From contig NZ_JAMGSL010000010.1 in NCBI RefSeq assembly GCF_025195125.1, forward strand, positions 1-64,000: a stretch of DNA of 64,000 nucleotides. Direction: 5' to 3'. Every line of letters begins with the position of its first letter. Within the stretch, counting starts at the first letter, position 1. The notes under the pieces are model-generated. The model ran no database searches and was not told the origin of the DNA. It saw only the letters and a program-made list of their open reading frames with translations. This DNA is from Streptomyces sp. Je 1-79 (GTDB taxonomy: Bacteria > Actinomycetota > Actinomycetes > Streptomycetales > Streptomycetaceae). The translations under genes and the position numbers were made by a program. Positions 14,942 to 23,782 of this stretch are shown in pieces.

Positions 14942-17491
14942 ATGGTGGGGACGACGAGTCTGGAAGTCAGGCTGTACGAGGCGGGGGTGCGGCAGCGGAC
15001 GCAGGGGGGCGCCGCCGTCCAGGAGCTGCTCCAGGGGCTGCCGCCCGACGAGCTGCGCAGGGCGGCCCTGTGGATACACCGGAACCAGTGCCGGGGCGGC
15101 GCGGACCGGGTCACCGACTGGAGCGTGTCCTGGCTGGCGGAGCGGCGCCTCGGGTGGTCGGTGTCGCAGGCGGAGGAGCTGCTCGAACGGCTCGTGGGCG
15201 TGATGGCCATCGTCGATCCGGCCCAGCTGCTCCAGGAGTACGGGCCGCTGATGCAGCTCCCGCTGGCCGCCGCCCGTGAGGTGGGCGGCTGCGACCGGGC
15301 GCTGATGCGGGCGGCCCGCAAGGCCTCCCTGTCGGCCTGGGGGGACCAGACGGAGGGCTCGGAGAACGCCGCGACACGGGAGGTACTCGACCGGCTGATC
15401 GGCCCCGAGACGCCCGACGCCACGGGGCTGCCGTGGGCGATCCTGGACGACGAGGACGCGTACGGGCCGCGTATGCGGGCCGAGCACCCGGAGTTGCTCG
15501 CGGCGGCCGGTGTGCGCGCCTTCCTGGAGCACTGCGCGGCGCTCGGCACGGCCCGGCCGACCCGGAAGTGGCAGAAGGCCGCCGGGGAGCTGCTCGCGGC
15601 CGTGGGGCGCGGTGACGAGCTGGTGCGGGCGCTGCTCGACGGGGCCGCCGAACAGACCGAGCATCTGGTGGTCGCGGCCCGGTCGACGGGCGTGCACCGC
15701 GAGTGGGGTCTGGTCGGCGAGCGCAACGAGGCGGTCGTACGTGGGGCCCTGTGGGCGGCGGCCGACCTGACCGGCGCCTGGGTGGTGCCCGCCGTCGGCG
15801 CCGTGGCGCTGAACGCCGGTACGGGTACGGGTGGTTCGGGCGGTGTCTGCCGCAGCGCCAGGCTCGCCTCGGCCGGTGTCGCCTTCCTGGGCGCGTGCGA
15901 GGGCGAACGCGCCTCCGACGCCGTGCGGTGGCTCGGGCGGCTCAAGGGCACGGTGCGCAACCGGACGGTGGTGAAGGGCATCGGGAAGGCCCTGGAGGCG
16001 GTCGCGGGGCGGGCCGGGCTCACCCCGTCGATGCTGCGCGAACGCGGCACGCCGGCGCACGGACTCGACGCGCGCGGGATGCGCGAGGAGGCGCTCGGGG
16101 AGTACACGGCGGTGCTCGCGGTACGGGAGCCGGGCGTGGTCTCGCTGTCGTTCCACGGCCCCCAGGGGCGGGTCCTGAAGTCGGCGCCGAAGCCGGTCCG
16201 GGAGCGGCACGGGGAGCTGCTGGCGTCGCTGCGCGCCGCGACGAAGGAGCTGCGGACCCTGCTGGCCTCGGAGCGGGCCCGGCTGGAGGACCATCTGGCG
16301 GCGGGGACGACCTGGCCGACGGAGGACTGGGAGCGGTACTACATCGACCACCCGGTGACCGGCGCCGCCGCCCGCGCGCTGCTGTGGGAGGTCGACCCCG
16401 ACGGCGACGGCCGGTGGACGGCGGGGCTGCCGGAGCGCACCGGCGGCGGCTGGGCGCTGGCCGGCGCGGACGGCACCGCTGTCCCGGTCGGCCCGGGCGC
16501 CCTGTTGCGCCTGTGGCACCCGGTCCTGGCCGACGGCGAGGAGATCGAGGAGTGGCGGGCCGAGCTCACGGGGAGGGAGCTGCGCCAGCCGTTCAAGCAG
16601 GGCTTCCGCGAGGTGTACCGGCTCGCCCCCGGCGAGGTGGGGACCGCTCCGTCCACCGACCGCTTCGCCGGGCACATCCTGCGGTACGGCCGGGCCAGGG
16701 CGCTGATGGCCGAGCGTGGCTGGTCCGGTGACGCCCTGGGGTACTTCAGCGGTGGCGGCTCCTCCGCGATGGTGCGGGAGCTGCCGCGCCCGGGTGAGCT
16801 GCCGGTCTCCGAGGGCACGTTCTGGCGGTCCCGGCTCGTCGTCGAGCTGGTCGACGCGGGCTCGGCGGCGACCGGCGTCGCGTACCTCTGCTCGACCGGT
16901 CAGGTGCGCTTCGAGCGCCGCGCCGCCTCGGCGGGGGCGCGCGGCCCGTGGGAGGGGGCCGCGTTGACCGACGTACCGGCGCCGCTGCGGTCGGAGGCGC
17001 TGCGGGACGTCGACCTGTTCGTCGGGGTGGCGTCCATCGGGGCGGACCCGGAGTGGCGAGACCGCGGCGAGCCGCGCGCCCACGACGGGTACTGGGAGAG
17101 CTGGTCGCTCGGCGAACCGTCCGAGCCGGCGCGGATCCGCCGGGAGACGCTGGCCCGGCTGCTGCCGCGCACCCGGATCGCGGACCGGACCGAGCTGACG
17201 GACCGCTTCCTGCGGGTGCGGGGCGAACTGCGCGCGTACCGGATCCATTTGGGCTCCGGCCACGTCCTGATGGAGCCGGACGGCACCCGGCTGCCCGTCG
17301 TCGCGGATCCGGGCGCGGCGGGCGCGGCGCTCGCCGCGGGCGCGGCGGCCGGCGGCGAGAAGGTCTTCCTGCCCTTCGAGGAGGAGGACGGCCTGCTGTC
17401 GGTGATCCTGTCGAAGGCCTTCCTGCTCGCCGACGACGCCCGGATCACCGACCGCACGATCACCGCCCGGATTCGGCAGGGCCTGTCGTAG
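14942..17491 (+). CDS. DUF4132 domain protein
   Basis: The 849-residue cytosolic protein has a helical N-terminal half (HEAT-like, Leu/Ala-rich). DUF4132 lies at about 480-630, recognised by LLRLWHPV, WRAELTGRELRQPFKQGFREVYRL and GHILRYGRARALMAERGW. The C-terminal block includes LPVVADPG and FLPFEEEDGLLSVILSKAFLLADD. The WGR domain often found at the N-terminus of relatives is missing. In E. coli the DUF4132 gene yehI neighbours yehLMPQ, whose equivalents are at 57-64 kb here. A GTG at 14918 is an alternative start. Function unknown. Confidence 0.85.
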   Translation: MVGTTSLEVRLYEAGVRQRTQGGAAVQELLQGLPPDELRRAALWIHRNQCRGGADRVTDWSVSWLAERRLGWSVSQAEELLERLVGVMAIVDPAQLLQEYGPLMQLPLAAAREVGGCDRALMRAARKASLSAWGDQTEGSENAATREVLDRLIGPETPDATGLPWAILDDEDAYGPRMRAEHPELLAAAGVRAFLEHCAALGTARPTRKWQKAAGELLAAVGRGDELVRALLDGAAEQTEHLVVAARSTGVHREWGLVGERNEAVVRGALWAAADLTGAWVVPAVGAVALNAGTGTGGSGGVCRSARLASAGVAFLGACEGERASDAVRWLGRLKGTVRNRTVVKGIGKALEAVAGRAGLTPSMLRERGTPAHGLDARGMREEALGEYTAVLAVREPGVVSLSFHGPQGRVLKSAPKPVRERHGELLASLRAATKELRTLLASERARLEDHLAAGTTWPTEDWERYYIDHPVTGAAARALLWEVDPDGDGRWTAGLPERTGGGWALAGADGTAVPVGPGALLRLWHPVLADGEEIEEWRAELTGRELRQPFKQGFREVYRLAPGEVGTAPSTDRFAGHILRYGRARALMAERGWSGDALGYFSGGGSSAMVRELPRPGELPVSEGTFWRSRLVVELVDAGSAATGVAYLCSTGQVRFERRAASAGARGPWEGAALTDVPAPLRSEALRDVDLFVGVASIGADPEWRDRGEPRAHDGYWESWSLGEPSEPARIRRETLARLLPRTRIADRTELTDRFLRVRGELRAYRIHLGSGHVLMEPDGTRLPVVADPGAAGAALAAGAAAGGEKVFLPFEEEDGLLSVILSKAFLLADDARITDRTITARIRQGLS

Positions 17492-18263
17492 CGCCCCGGC
17501 TGCCGCTCCCCCCGGTCAGGAACGCGGTGAGCAGCTCCGCCGTCTCCTCCGGGCGTTCCAGGGCCGGGAGATGACCGGCCCATTCCAGGTCGACGTGGTG
17601 GGCGTCGGGCAGGACGGCGGCGAGCCGGGTGGCCATCTCCCGGAAGTCCGGCACGTCATGGGCTCCGGAGACGACCAGGCACGGCACGTCGATGCCGGCC
17701 AGCTCCGCGGCCCCCACACCGGGGTCGACCGGGCCGTACTCCTCGGGGGCGGCGAGCTGTACGTCGAAGGCGCGCCGCTGCATCTGCCGTACGCGCTCAC
17801 GCGCCTCGGCCCCGGCCTCCGGGCCGAGCCAGGTGTCGACGTTGAGCGCGACCGCGCCGTCGAGGTCACCGGCGTCGATCAGTTCGTCCTCGCGGCGGCC
17901 CCAGGCGCGTAGTTCGTCGCTCGCCTCGTAGCCGGGCATCCCCGCACAGAGCAGGGCGAGCGCCGAGACGCGTCCGGGGTGGCGGACGGCGACCTCCAGG
18001 GCGACCTCGCCCCCGAAGGAGGAGCCGACGAGGGCGGCCCGTTCGACGCCGAGGGCGTCGAGGAGCTCGACGACGTCGTCGCTGTGGGTGTGCGGGGCGT
18101 CGACGGGCGTCTCGCCGAAGCCGCGGAGATCGCAGCGCACCACGCGGGTTCCCGCGGCGGCCAGCGCCGCGAACTGGCCGTCCCACATCCTCCGGTCACA
18201 GACGCCGGAGTGGAGCAGCAGGACGACGGAAGGGCCTTCACCGGCCAGGTCATGAGAGAGCAT
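17460..18263 (-). CDS. Alpha/beta hydrolase
   Basis: The 267-residue protein has the alpha/beta-hydrolase order. There is a GVCDRRMW oxyanion-side loop and RCDLRGFGET, then the nucleophile elbow GSSFGG (Ser82). The acid is in VVSGAHDVPD and the catalytic His in EWAGHLPALE. The closest functional types are 3-oxoadipate enol-lactonase-like esterases, but the substrate is not clear. The start chosen is MLSHDLAG. Its 3' end overlaps the convergent DUF4132 gene by 32 bases. Confidence 0.9.
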   Translation of the reverse strand: MLSHDLAGEGPSVVLLLHSGVCDRRMWDGQFAALAAAGTRVVRCDLRGFGETPVDAPHTHSDDVVELLDALGVERAALVGSSFGGEVALEVAVRHPGRVSALALLCAGMPGYEASDELRAWGRREDELIDAGDLDGAVALNVDTWLGPEAGAEARERVRQMQRRAFDVQLAAPEEYGPVDPGVGAAELAGIDVPCLVVSGAHDVPDFREMATRLAAVLPDAHHVDLEWAGHLPALERPEETAELLTAFLTGGSGSRGATTGPAESGR

Positions 18264-18327
18264 CGGGCGCCACCTTATGTGCCGGGCCCGTCGCCCGCCT
18301 CCCTTTGCGCAGCTTCCGGCCACCCCC

Positions 18328-18388
18328 ACTTGAACATGTTCAAGTCGAGGGTCTACAGTCATGACTACCAGCTTTTGAACGCGTTCAA
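18328..18388. promoter_or_regulatory. Two perfect palindromic operators of a TetR-controlled operon
   Basis: ACTTGAACATGTTCAAGT (18328-18345) is an 18-bp perfect palindrome. TTGAACGCGTTCAA (18375-18388) is a 14-bp perfect palindrome. They share TTGAAC-N2-GTTCAA, with centres 45 bp apart, just upstream of the three-gene operon that ends with a TetR gene. The spacing of two between GAAC and GTTC differs from the actinobacterial LexA box, which has four. Confidence 0.85.
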
Positions 18389-18401
18389 GGGAGGGTGGGG
18401 C

Positions 18402-18836
18402 ATGGACCTCACTGTCGTCGCGTACATCGTCTACCTGCTGATCAGCGTGGCCCTGACCGTCTGGGTCGCCCGCACGCTCAGCCGCAACGGAAGGATCTTC
18501 CTGGCAGACGTCCTGCACGGGAACGAGAAGCTCGCCGAGGCGGTCAACCACCTCCTGGTGGTCGGCTTCTACCTCGTCAACTTCGGCTTCGTCGCCCTCT
18601 ACCTCAGCCAGGAGGAGGCCGTCGTCGACGCCCGGGCCCTCTTCGAGGCCCTGTCCGTCAAGCTCGGAGTGGTCCTCCTCGTCCTCGGCGTGATGCACCT
18701 GGGCAACGTCTACGTCCTCAACAAGATCCGCCGCCGGGGCGTGATGGAGCGCGAGCAGGTGCCGCCCGTGCCGCCGCAGGGCTGGACCGGCCCCGCCGCC
18801 AAGGGCCCCTGGGCCCCGCCCGTCACCGGATCCTGA
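18402..18836 (+). CDS. Small integral membrane protein, first gene of the TetR operon
   Basis: The 144-residue protein has three membrane segments (about 3-22, 50-70, 85-108). A conserved cytoplasmic loop reads RTLSRNGRIFLADVLHGNEKLAEAVNHLLV. The Pro-rich tail is PPVPPQGWTGPAAKGPWAPP. I recognise it as a conserved actinobacterial membrane protein without known function. It directly follows the two palindromes and is 10 bases before the DUF393 gene. Confidence 0.8.
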   Translation: MDLTVVAYIVYLLISVALTVWVARTLSRNGRIFLADVLHGNEKLAEAVNHLLVVGFYLVNFGFVALYLSQEEAVVDARALFEALSVKLGVVLLVLGVMHLGNVYVLNKIRRRGVMEREQVPPVPPQGWTGPAAKGPWAPPVTGS

Positions 18837-18846
18837 GGAGAGACGG

Positions 18847-19269
18847 ATGAGCCGGCCGCCCGTCACCCCCGTACACCGCCTCACCGTGCTGTACGACGCC
18901 GACTGCTCGCTCTGCGTCCATCTGCGCCACTGGCTGCTGCGGCAGCGCCAGCTCGTCCCGCTCGACCTCGTCCCGGCCGCCTCGCAGGAGGCGAGGCGGC
19001 GCTTCCCCGGCCTCGACCACGAGTCCACCCTCAAGGAGATCACCGTGATCGGGGACCGGGGACAGATCTACCGCGCCGCCTCAGCGTGGATCGTCTGTCT
19101 GTGGGCCCTGGCCGAACACCGGCCCAAGGCCCACTGGCTGGCCACCCCGGCCGGGCAGCCCTTCGCCCGGGCCACCGTCCTCGCCGCCGCCAAGTGGCGC
19201 GAGGTGGTCAAGGCCTCCGGACCGGCCTGCGAGGACGGGCGCTGCGAAGCACCCGGCACGCCCGGCTAG
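18847..19269 (+). CDS. DCC-family (DUF393) thiol-disulfide oxidoreductase-like protein
   Basis: The 140-residue protein has the family signature YDADCSLC (Asp17, Cys20, Cys23) after the first strand, then a thioredoxin-like region with YRAASAWIVCLWAL. The CxxC-like pair fits redox activity in the cytoplasm, but no substrate is known. It is sandwiched between the membrane protein and the TetR gene with short gaps, so the three are co-expressed. Confidence 0.88.
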   Translation: MSRPPVTPVHRLTVLYDADCSLCVHLRHWLLRQRQLVPLDLVPAASQEARRRFPGLDHESTLKEITVIGDRGQIYRAASAWIVCLWALAEHRPKAHWLATPAGQPFARATVLAAAKWREVVKASGPACEDGRCEAPGTPG

Positions 19270-19280
19270 GCTCGGGCACT

Positions 19281-20084
19281 GTGAAGGACGTGAAGGAAGT
19301 GCAGCCCGCCGAGCCCACCGAGCCCGCCGCCGGGGCCGTCGAGCCCGCCGGGGCCAAGGCCCCGGCCAAGGCCGCGAAGAGCGAACAGACCCGCACGCTC
19401 ATCCTCGAAACCGCCCTCCGGCTCTTCAAGGAACGCGGCTACGACAAGACGACGATGCGGGCCATCGCCCAGGAGGCCGGGGTCTCCGTCGGCAACGCGT
19501 ACTACTACTTCGCCTCCAAGGAACACCTCGTCCAGGGCTTCTACGACCGGATCGCCGAGGAGCACCAGGCGGCGGTCGCGGACATCCTCGACGGCGGCGA
19601 GAAGGACCTCACGGCACGCATCCGCGGGGTCCTCCTCGGCTGGCTCGACATCGCCGAGCCGTACCACGAGTTCGCGGCCCAGTTCTTCAAGAACGCGGCC
19701 GACCCGGACAGCCCGCTCAGCCCCTTCTCCCCCGAGTCGGAGGGCCCGCGCGAGGCCGCGATCGAGGTCCACCGCCGGGTCATCGCCGGGGCCGACGTCA
19801 AGGTCGACCCCGAACTGGCCGAGCCGCTGCCCCAGTTGCTCTGGCTCCAGCAGATGGGCCTGGTGCTGTTCTGGGTGTACGACCGCTCCGAGGGCTGCGC
19901 CAACAGCCGCCGCCTGGTGGAGCGCCTCTCGCCGGTCACCGCGCGGGCGATCTCGCTCTCGCGCTTCCGGCTGCTGCGGCCCCTGGTGCGCGAGACCCAT
20001 GACCTCCTCGCCGACTTCATGCCGACGGCGGCCGGCATGGCGGCCTCGGGCAAGCCCAAACGGGCGAAGACCCCGAAGGACTGA
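19281..20084 (+). CDS. TetR family transcriptional regulator
   Basis: The 267-residue protein starts with GTG and has a 35-residue Ala/Pro/Glu-rich head, followed by the TetR helix-turn-helix (about 40-85: TRTLILETALRLFKERGYDK, TTMRAIAQEAGVSVGNAYYYF). A ligand-binding domain of about 180 residues follows. Its place as last gene of an operon headed by two TTGAAC-N2-GTTCAA palindromes suggests autoregulation. GTG at 19290 is an alternative start. Confidence 0.93.
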   Translation: MKDVKEVQPAEPTEPAAGAVEPAGAKAPAKAAKSEQTRTLILETALRLFKERGYDKTTMRAIAQEAGVSVGNAYYYFASKEHLVQGFYDRIAEEHQAAVADILDGGEKDLTARIRGVLLGWLDIAEPYHEFAAQFFKNAADPDSPLSPFSPESEGPREAAIEVHRRVIAGADVKVDPELAEPLPQLLWLQQMGLVLFWVYDRSEGCANSRRLVERLSPVTARAISLSRFRLLRPLVRETHDLLADFMPTAAGMAASGKPKRAKTPKD

Positions 20085-20103
20085 CGACCGGCACCGGCCG
20101 GCC

Positions 20104-20157
20104 CGGGCCTCCCGGGCCCCCCAGGCCTCCCGGCCCTCCCGGGCCTCCCGGGCCTCA
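20104..20157. repeat. 9-bp tandem repeat ending in a stop codon
   Basis: Six units of CGGGCCTCC (two with one-base length changes) run from 20104 to 20157. The last unit, CGGGCCTCA, contains the stop codon (20155-20157) of the minus-strand binding-protein gene. Self-complementary GGGCCTCCCGGGCC segments can also fold, so the array may terminate transcription from both sides. Confidence 0.75.
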
Positions 20158-21711
20158 GATCCAGCCGAGCTCCCAGAGCCGCCAGATGCCCGTGCCGTCG
20201 GTGAGGTACTGCGAGCCGGAGACCTCCGTCGTCGCCAGCACGTAGTCCTTCTTCTGCCAGAGCGGCACCAACGGGACCTCCTCGGCGACCTCCGACTGGA
20301 TGTCCTCGAAGTCGTTGGCGGCCGCCGCGCGGTCGCTGTACTGCTGCGTCGCGGTGATCAGCGAGTCGATCTTCTTGCTGGAGAACCCGTTGTGCATCGC
20401 GTTGTCCGCGCCCACCAGCGGGGCGGTGAAGCTGTCGGAGTCCGGGAAGTCGGGGAGCCAGCCGACGGGGTACGCGTCGTACTCGCCCTTCGCGTACGCC
20501 TTCTGGAACGTCTGCCAGTCCGCCTCGACGAGCTTGACCTTGAACAGCCCCGTCACCTCCAGCTGCCGCTTCAGCTCGGCCGCCTCGGCGCCGTACGTGG
20601 CGTCCTTGCGGTAGCCGAGGGTGAAGCTCACCGGCGTCTCGACGTCGGCTTCCTTCAGCAGGCTCTTGGCCTTCTTCTTCGACGGCTCGGGGTAGGCGTC
20701 GTAGAACGAGGTGCTGTGGCCGTTGAAGCCCTGCGGGATCAGGGAGTACAGCGGCTCGACCGTGCCGTGGTACGCGCCGGTGACGATCGCCGGGCGGTCG
20801 ATCACCGCAGCGACCGCCTTCCGGACCGCCTTCTCCGCCATCGGCGAGCCCGACTTCACGTTGAAGTAGAGATTGCGGATCTCGGCGGTCTGCGCCTCCG
20901 TGATCCGGGCCTCCTCCTTGCCGTTGCCGACGGTGGAGAGGAACTCGGGCGGCATCTGCCGGTGCGTGATGTCGACCTGCTTGGTCTTCCAGGCCTCGGC
21001 GAGCTGCTCGGACTCGGTGAAGTACTTCACGACGACCGTTCCGCCGGTCTTGCCCACCTCGCCCCGGTACCTCGGGTTCGGCTCCAGGCGCGCGCGCTCG
21101 CCGGGCTTGTACTCCTTGAGGACGTACGGCCCCGAACCCTCGGCCGTGGTGCCCTCGCGCAGTTTCGTGGCGGGGTACTGGGTGCGGTCGACGATGGAAC
21201 CGGCGCCCGTGGCGAGCTTCAGCGGGAAGGTCGCGTCCCGGCCGGCCAGGTTGAAGGTGACCTTCTGGCCCTCGGACACGACGCTCTTCAGCGTCGGGAA
21301 GAGCGGCGCGGGACCGACGTCGGCGTTGATGTTCAGCATCCGCTCGAACGAGTACTCGACGTCCTCGCCGGTGATCTTGCGGCCACTGGAGAAGGTGAGG
21401 TCGTCGCGGAGTTCGCACTGGTACGTGGTGAGCTTCGTGCCGACGAACTTGCAGTTGTCGGCGGCGTCCGGCACCGGAGTGGTGAAGCCGGGCTTGAAGG
21501 TCAGCAGCGACTGGAAGACGTTGCTGTACATCGCCCAGGAGCCCGCGTCGTACGCACCGGCCGGATCGAGCGAGGTCACCTCGTCCGTGGTGCCGACCGT
21601 GATCGGGTCGGTCCGGACGTCTTCGGAGGGCAGCAGCTGCCAGCCTCCCACCCCGGCGGCCACCACAACTCCACAAGTGATCAGGATCCGCAGACGGACC
21701 GTCGACCGCAT
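20155..21711 (-). CDS. Family 5 (oligopeptide/dipeptide) extracellular solute-binding protein
   Basis: The 518-residue exported protein has a hydrophobic N-terminus (LRILITCGVVVAAGVGG) that may act as signal or membrane anchor. The SBP family 5 fold follows: VTSLDPAGAYDAGSWAMYSNVFQSLL, the EDVEYSFERMLN block, GSGPYVLKEYKPGERARLEPNPRYRG and EAWKTKQVDI. It would capture peptides for an ABC importer. No permease or ATPase gene is adjacent, so it is an orphan or used by another system. The start at MRSTVRLR was preferred to upstream GTG and ATG codons. Confidence 0.88.
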   Translation of the reverse strand: MRSTVRLRILITCGVVVAAGVGGWQLLPSEDVRTDPITVGTTDEVTSLDPAGAYDAGSWAMYSNVFQSLLTFKPGFTTPVPDAADNCKFVGTKLTTYQCELRDDLTFSSGRKITGEDVEYSFERMLNINADVGPAPLFPTLKSVVSEGQKVTFNLAGRDATFPLKLATGAGSIVDRTQYPATKLREGTTAEGSGPYVLKEYKPGERARLEPNPRYRGEVGKTGGTVVVKYFTESEQLAEAWKTKQVDITHRQMPPEFLSTVGNGKEEARITEAQTAEIRNLYFNVKSGSPMAEKAVRKAVAAVIDRPAIVTGAYHGTVEPLYSLIPQGFNGHSTSFYDAYPEPSKKKAKSLLKEADVETPVSFTLGYRKDATYGAEAAELKRQLEVTGLFKVKLVEADWQTFQKAYAKGEYDAYPVGWLPDFPDSDSFTAPLVGADNAMHNGFSSKKIDSLITATQQYSDRAAAANDFEDIQSEVAEEVPLVPLWQKKDYVLATTEVSGSQYLTDGTGIWRLWELGWI

Positions 21712-21960
21712 CGCCGTGCTTCCTTTTTTCGAGCCCACCCCTGGCGCGGCGGCGCCCAGCCATGCCGCGATGGCGTCACCCAATCACACGGATTTCACAA
21801 GTGGAAGAGTAAACCTTCACAGTGCAGGCATATGTCCGTGATGGGCGACTTCAGGGGACTCAACGGCATGTATCGACCCTTACGCGATGAGTGACCCCTT
21901 CCGCCGTGCCGACCCGATGGGCCGCCCGGCACGGCGCCCCGACCCGTCGGACAGGTCCCC

Positions 21961-23370
21961 CTACGCCTGCTTGGAGGCCAGCTCCACGACGGTGATGTCG
22001 GAGGGCGCGCCGACCCGGACGGGCGGACCCCAGGCGCCCGCACCGCGGGAGACGTAGAGCTGAGTGTCGCCGTACCGCTCCAGACCGGCGACGGTCGGAT
22101 TGGCGAGCTCGGCGAGGTAGTTGCCGGGCCACAGCTGACCGCCGTGGGTGTGGCCGGAGAGCTGGAGGTCGACGCCGTGGCGGACGGCGTCGTGGATGAC
22201 GACCGGCTGGTGGGCGAGGAGGACGGCGGCCCTGGCGCGGTCGCGGTCGCCGAGGGCGGCGGCGAAGTCGGGGCCCTGGCCCTCGCTCTCGCCGGCGATG
22301 TCGTCCACCCCGGCGAGGTCGAATCCGGCCGGGATCTCCAGGCGTTCGTTGCGCAGCGGGCGCAGGCCGAGTTCGCGGACGTGGTCGACCCAGGCGTCGG
22401 CGCCGGAGAAGTACTCGTGGTTGCCGGTCACGAAGAAGGAGCCGTGCCGCGCCCTGAGCTGCGCGAGGGGCTCGGCGGCCGGCCCGAGGTCGGCGACGCT
22501 GCCGTCGACGAGGTCGCCGACGATGGCGATCAGGTCGGGCTGGGTGCCGTTGACAGCGTCCACGATGCGTTGGCTGTGGGCGCGGCCGAGGACGGGCCCG
22601 AGGTGGATGTCGGACACGACGGCGATCCGGTACCCGTGCGCGGCGCGCGGCAGCTTGGCCAGCGGCACGGTGACCCGCTTGACGCTCGGCCCGCGCAGCA
22701 CGCCGTACGTCCCGTACCCGACGGTCCCCACGGCGGCGGCAGCGGCGGCCCCGCCGACGACCCGTGAGACGAAGAGGCGGCGCGACACCGCGGTCGCGCC
22801 GGCGACGCTCTTGACCTCCCCTCGCTCGGAGTCGTCCCCGCGGTCGGCGTCCGGGCGGTCGGCCTGCCCCCGCTCGGCTTCCGGGCGGTCGGCGTCCGGG
22901 CGCTCGGAGTCGTCCCCGCCGCCGGACGGGGTGGCGGGCGCGGGGTCGGTGACGGCCGTCTGGGCCGGGACGGGAGCCGGCGTCGGGGCCGGCGCCTGCG
23001 CGGGGGCCTGGGCCGGAGCCGGGGCGAGCGCCCGCGCGGCGGCACGCCTGTCGAGCGCGCGCCGGAGCAGCGGACGGACGGCTTCCCCGACCACGAGGGC
23101 GAGGGTCACGTACAGGAGCACCGCCAGCCAGAGGTAGCCGGGCCAGGCCACGACCTGCTGGAGCCAGAAGGGGGCGGCGGCCCGCGCGGAGCCCAGGGCC
23201 GCGAACGACAGCACCGGCAGAACGAACGCCGCGACCGTCCCCAGCCGCCGCGCCACGCTCCCGCGCGCGGTGACATCGCGCACAAGGCGCCGCCACACGT
23301 ACCAGTGGACCGCGCCCAGAAGGGCGAGGATCACGACAAACACGAGCAGAAAGACGAGCACGCGCCCCAA
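21961..23370 (-). CDS. Membrane-anchored metallophosphoesterase
   Basis: The 469-residue protein has four hydrophobic segments in the first 110 residues, then a Pro/Ala and Asp/Arg-rich linker (about 115-190). A further hydrophobic patch (about 205-228) precedes the calcineurin-type domain: VVSDIHLG, GDLVDG, TGNHEY and SGHTHGGQ. These ligate two metals. Relatives include YaeI-like phosphodiesterases. It starts with TTG at 23370 or, nine bases on, GTG at 23361. It is 3 bases from the upstream membrane-protein stop, so the two form an operon. Confidence 0.88.
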   Translation of the reverse strand: MGRVLVFLLVFVVILALLGAVHWYVWRRLVRDVTARGSVARRLGTVAAFVLPVLSFAALGSARAAAPFWLQQVVAWPGYLWLAVLLYVTLALVVGEAVRPLLRRALDRRAAARALAPAPAQAPAQAPAPTPAPVPAQTAVTDPAPATPSGGGDDSERPDADRPEAERGQADRPDADRGDDSERGEVKSVAGATAVSRRLFVSRVVGGAAAAAAVGTVGYGTYGVLRGPSVKRVTVPLAKLPRAAHGYRIAVVSDIHLGPVLGRAHSQRIVDAVNGTQPDLIAIVGDLVDGSVADLGPAAEPLAQLRARHGSFFVTGNHEYFSGADAWVDHVRELGLRPLRNERLEIPAGFDLAGVDDIAGESEGQGPDFAAALGDRDRARAAVLLAHQPVVIHDAVRHGVDLQLSGHTHGGQLWPGNYLAELANPTVAGLERYGDTQLYVSRGAGAWGPPVRVGAPSDITVVELASKQA

Positions 23371-23373
23371 CCC

Positions 23374-23619
23374 CTATCCGTGCTCGCGTCGCAACGCGCG
23401 CACCCCACGCAACCCGATCACTCCGACCACCGTCCCCAGAACAAAGGACGTGATGGCGAGCAGCAGATGGACCCAGAAGTAGGCCGTCGGGTCGCCCGCG
23501 TCGTCGAAGGCGAGACCGCTCCCGTCGTTCCACAGGTTCTTGACGAAAGTGATCCAGATGAACCAGCTCCACACCCCGAACGCGAGCAGGAACCAGGAGA
23601 CGGGACGGCTGAGCTTCAT
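23374..23619 (-). CDS. Small two-span membrane protein
   Basis: The 81-residue protein has two membrane helices, VSWFLLAFGVWSWFIWITFVKNLW and WVHLLLAITSFVLGTVVGVIGL, with a short loop rich in Asp/Gly between them. It is highly similar in style to a conserved streptomycete membrane protein found between a D-Ala-D-Ala carboxypeptidase and a metallophosphoesterase gene, exactly as here. It is divergent from the carboxypeptidase gene. Role unknown; a link to envelope maintenance is inferred from neighbours. Confidence 0.85.
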   Translation of the reverse strand: MKLSRPVSWFLLAFGVWSWFIWITFVKNLWNDGSGLAFDDAGDPTAYFWVHLLLAITSFVLGTVVGVIGLRGVRALRREHG

Positions 23620-23782
23620 ACCCCCAGTATCACCACCGGCCCCACGTGCCTCGTCCCCGGGGCGGGCCGGGCATCAGGGGCCTCCGGATCGCCCTGGGGC
23701 GGGGCAGCGTCCGAGTGGTCCCCTCCGTGCGAACCGCCTGGCGGGGTTCGGATCGTTGGTGGATGCCTGTACGTTTTCGATC

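Noticed and set aside
18328..18345. LexA (SOS) box reading of the GAAC...GTTC palindrome
   Set aside because: The SOS box of actinobacteria has four bases between GAAC and GTTC; both copies here have two, and a TetR gene is in the operon.
21712..21783. Extended start of the solute-binding protein (MGDAIAAWLG)
   Set aside because: It would place the hydrophobic signal about 30 residues inside; MRSTVRLR gives a normal export signal.
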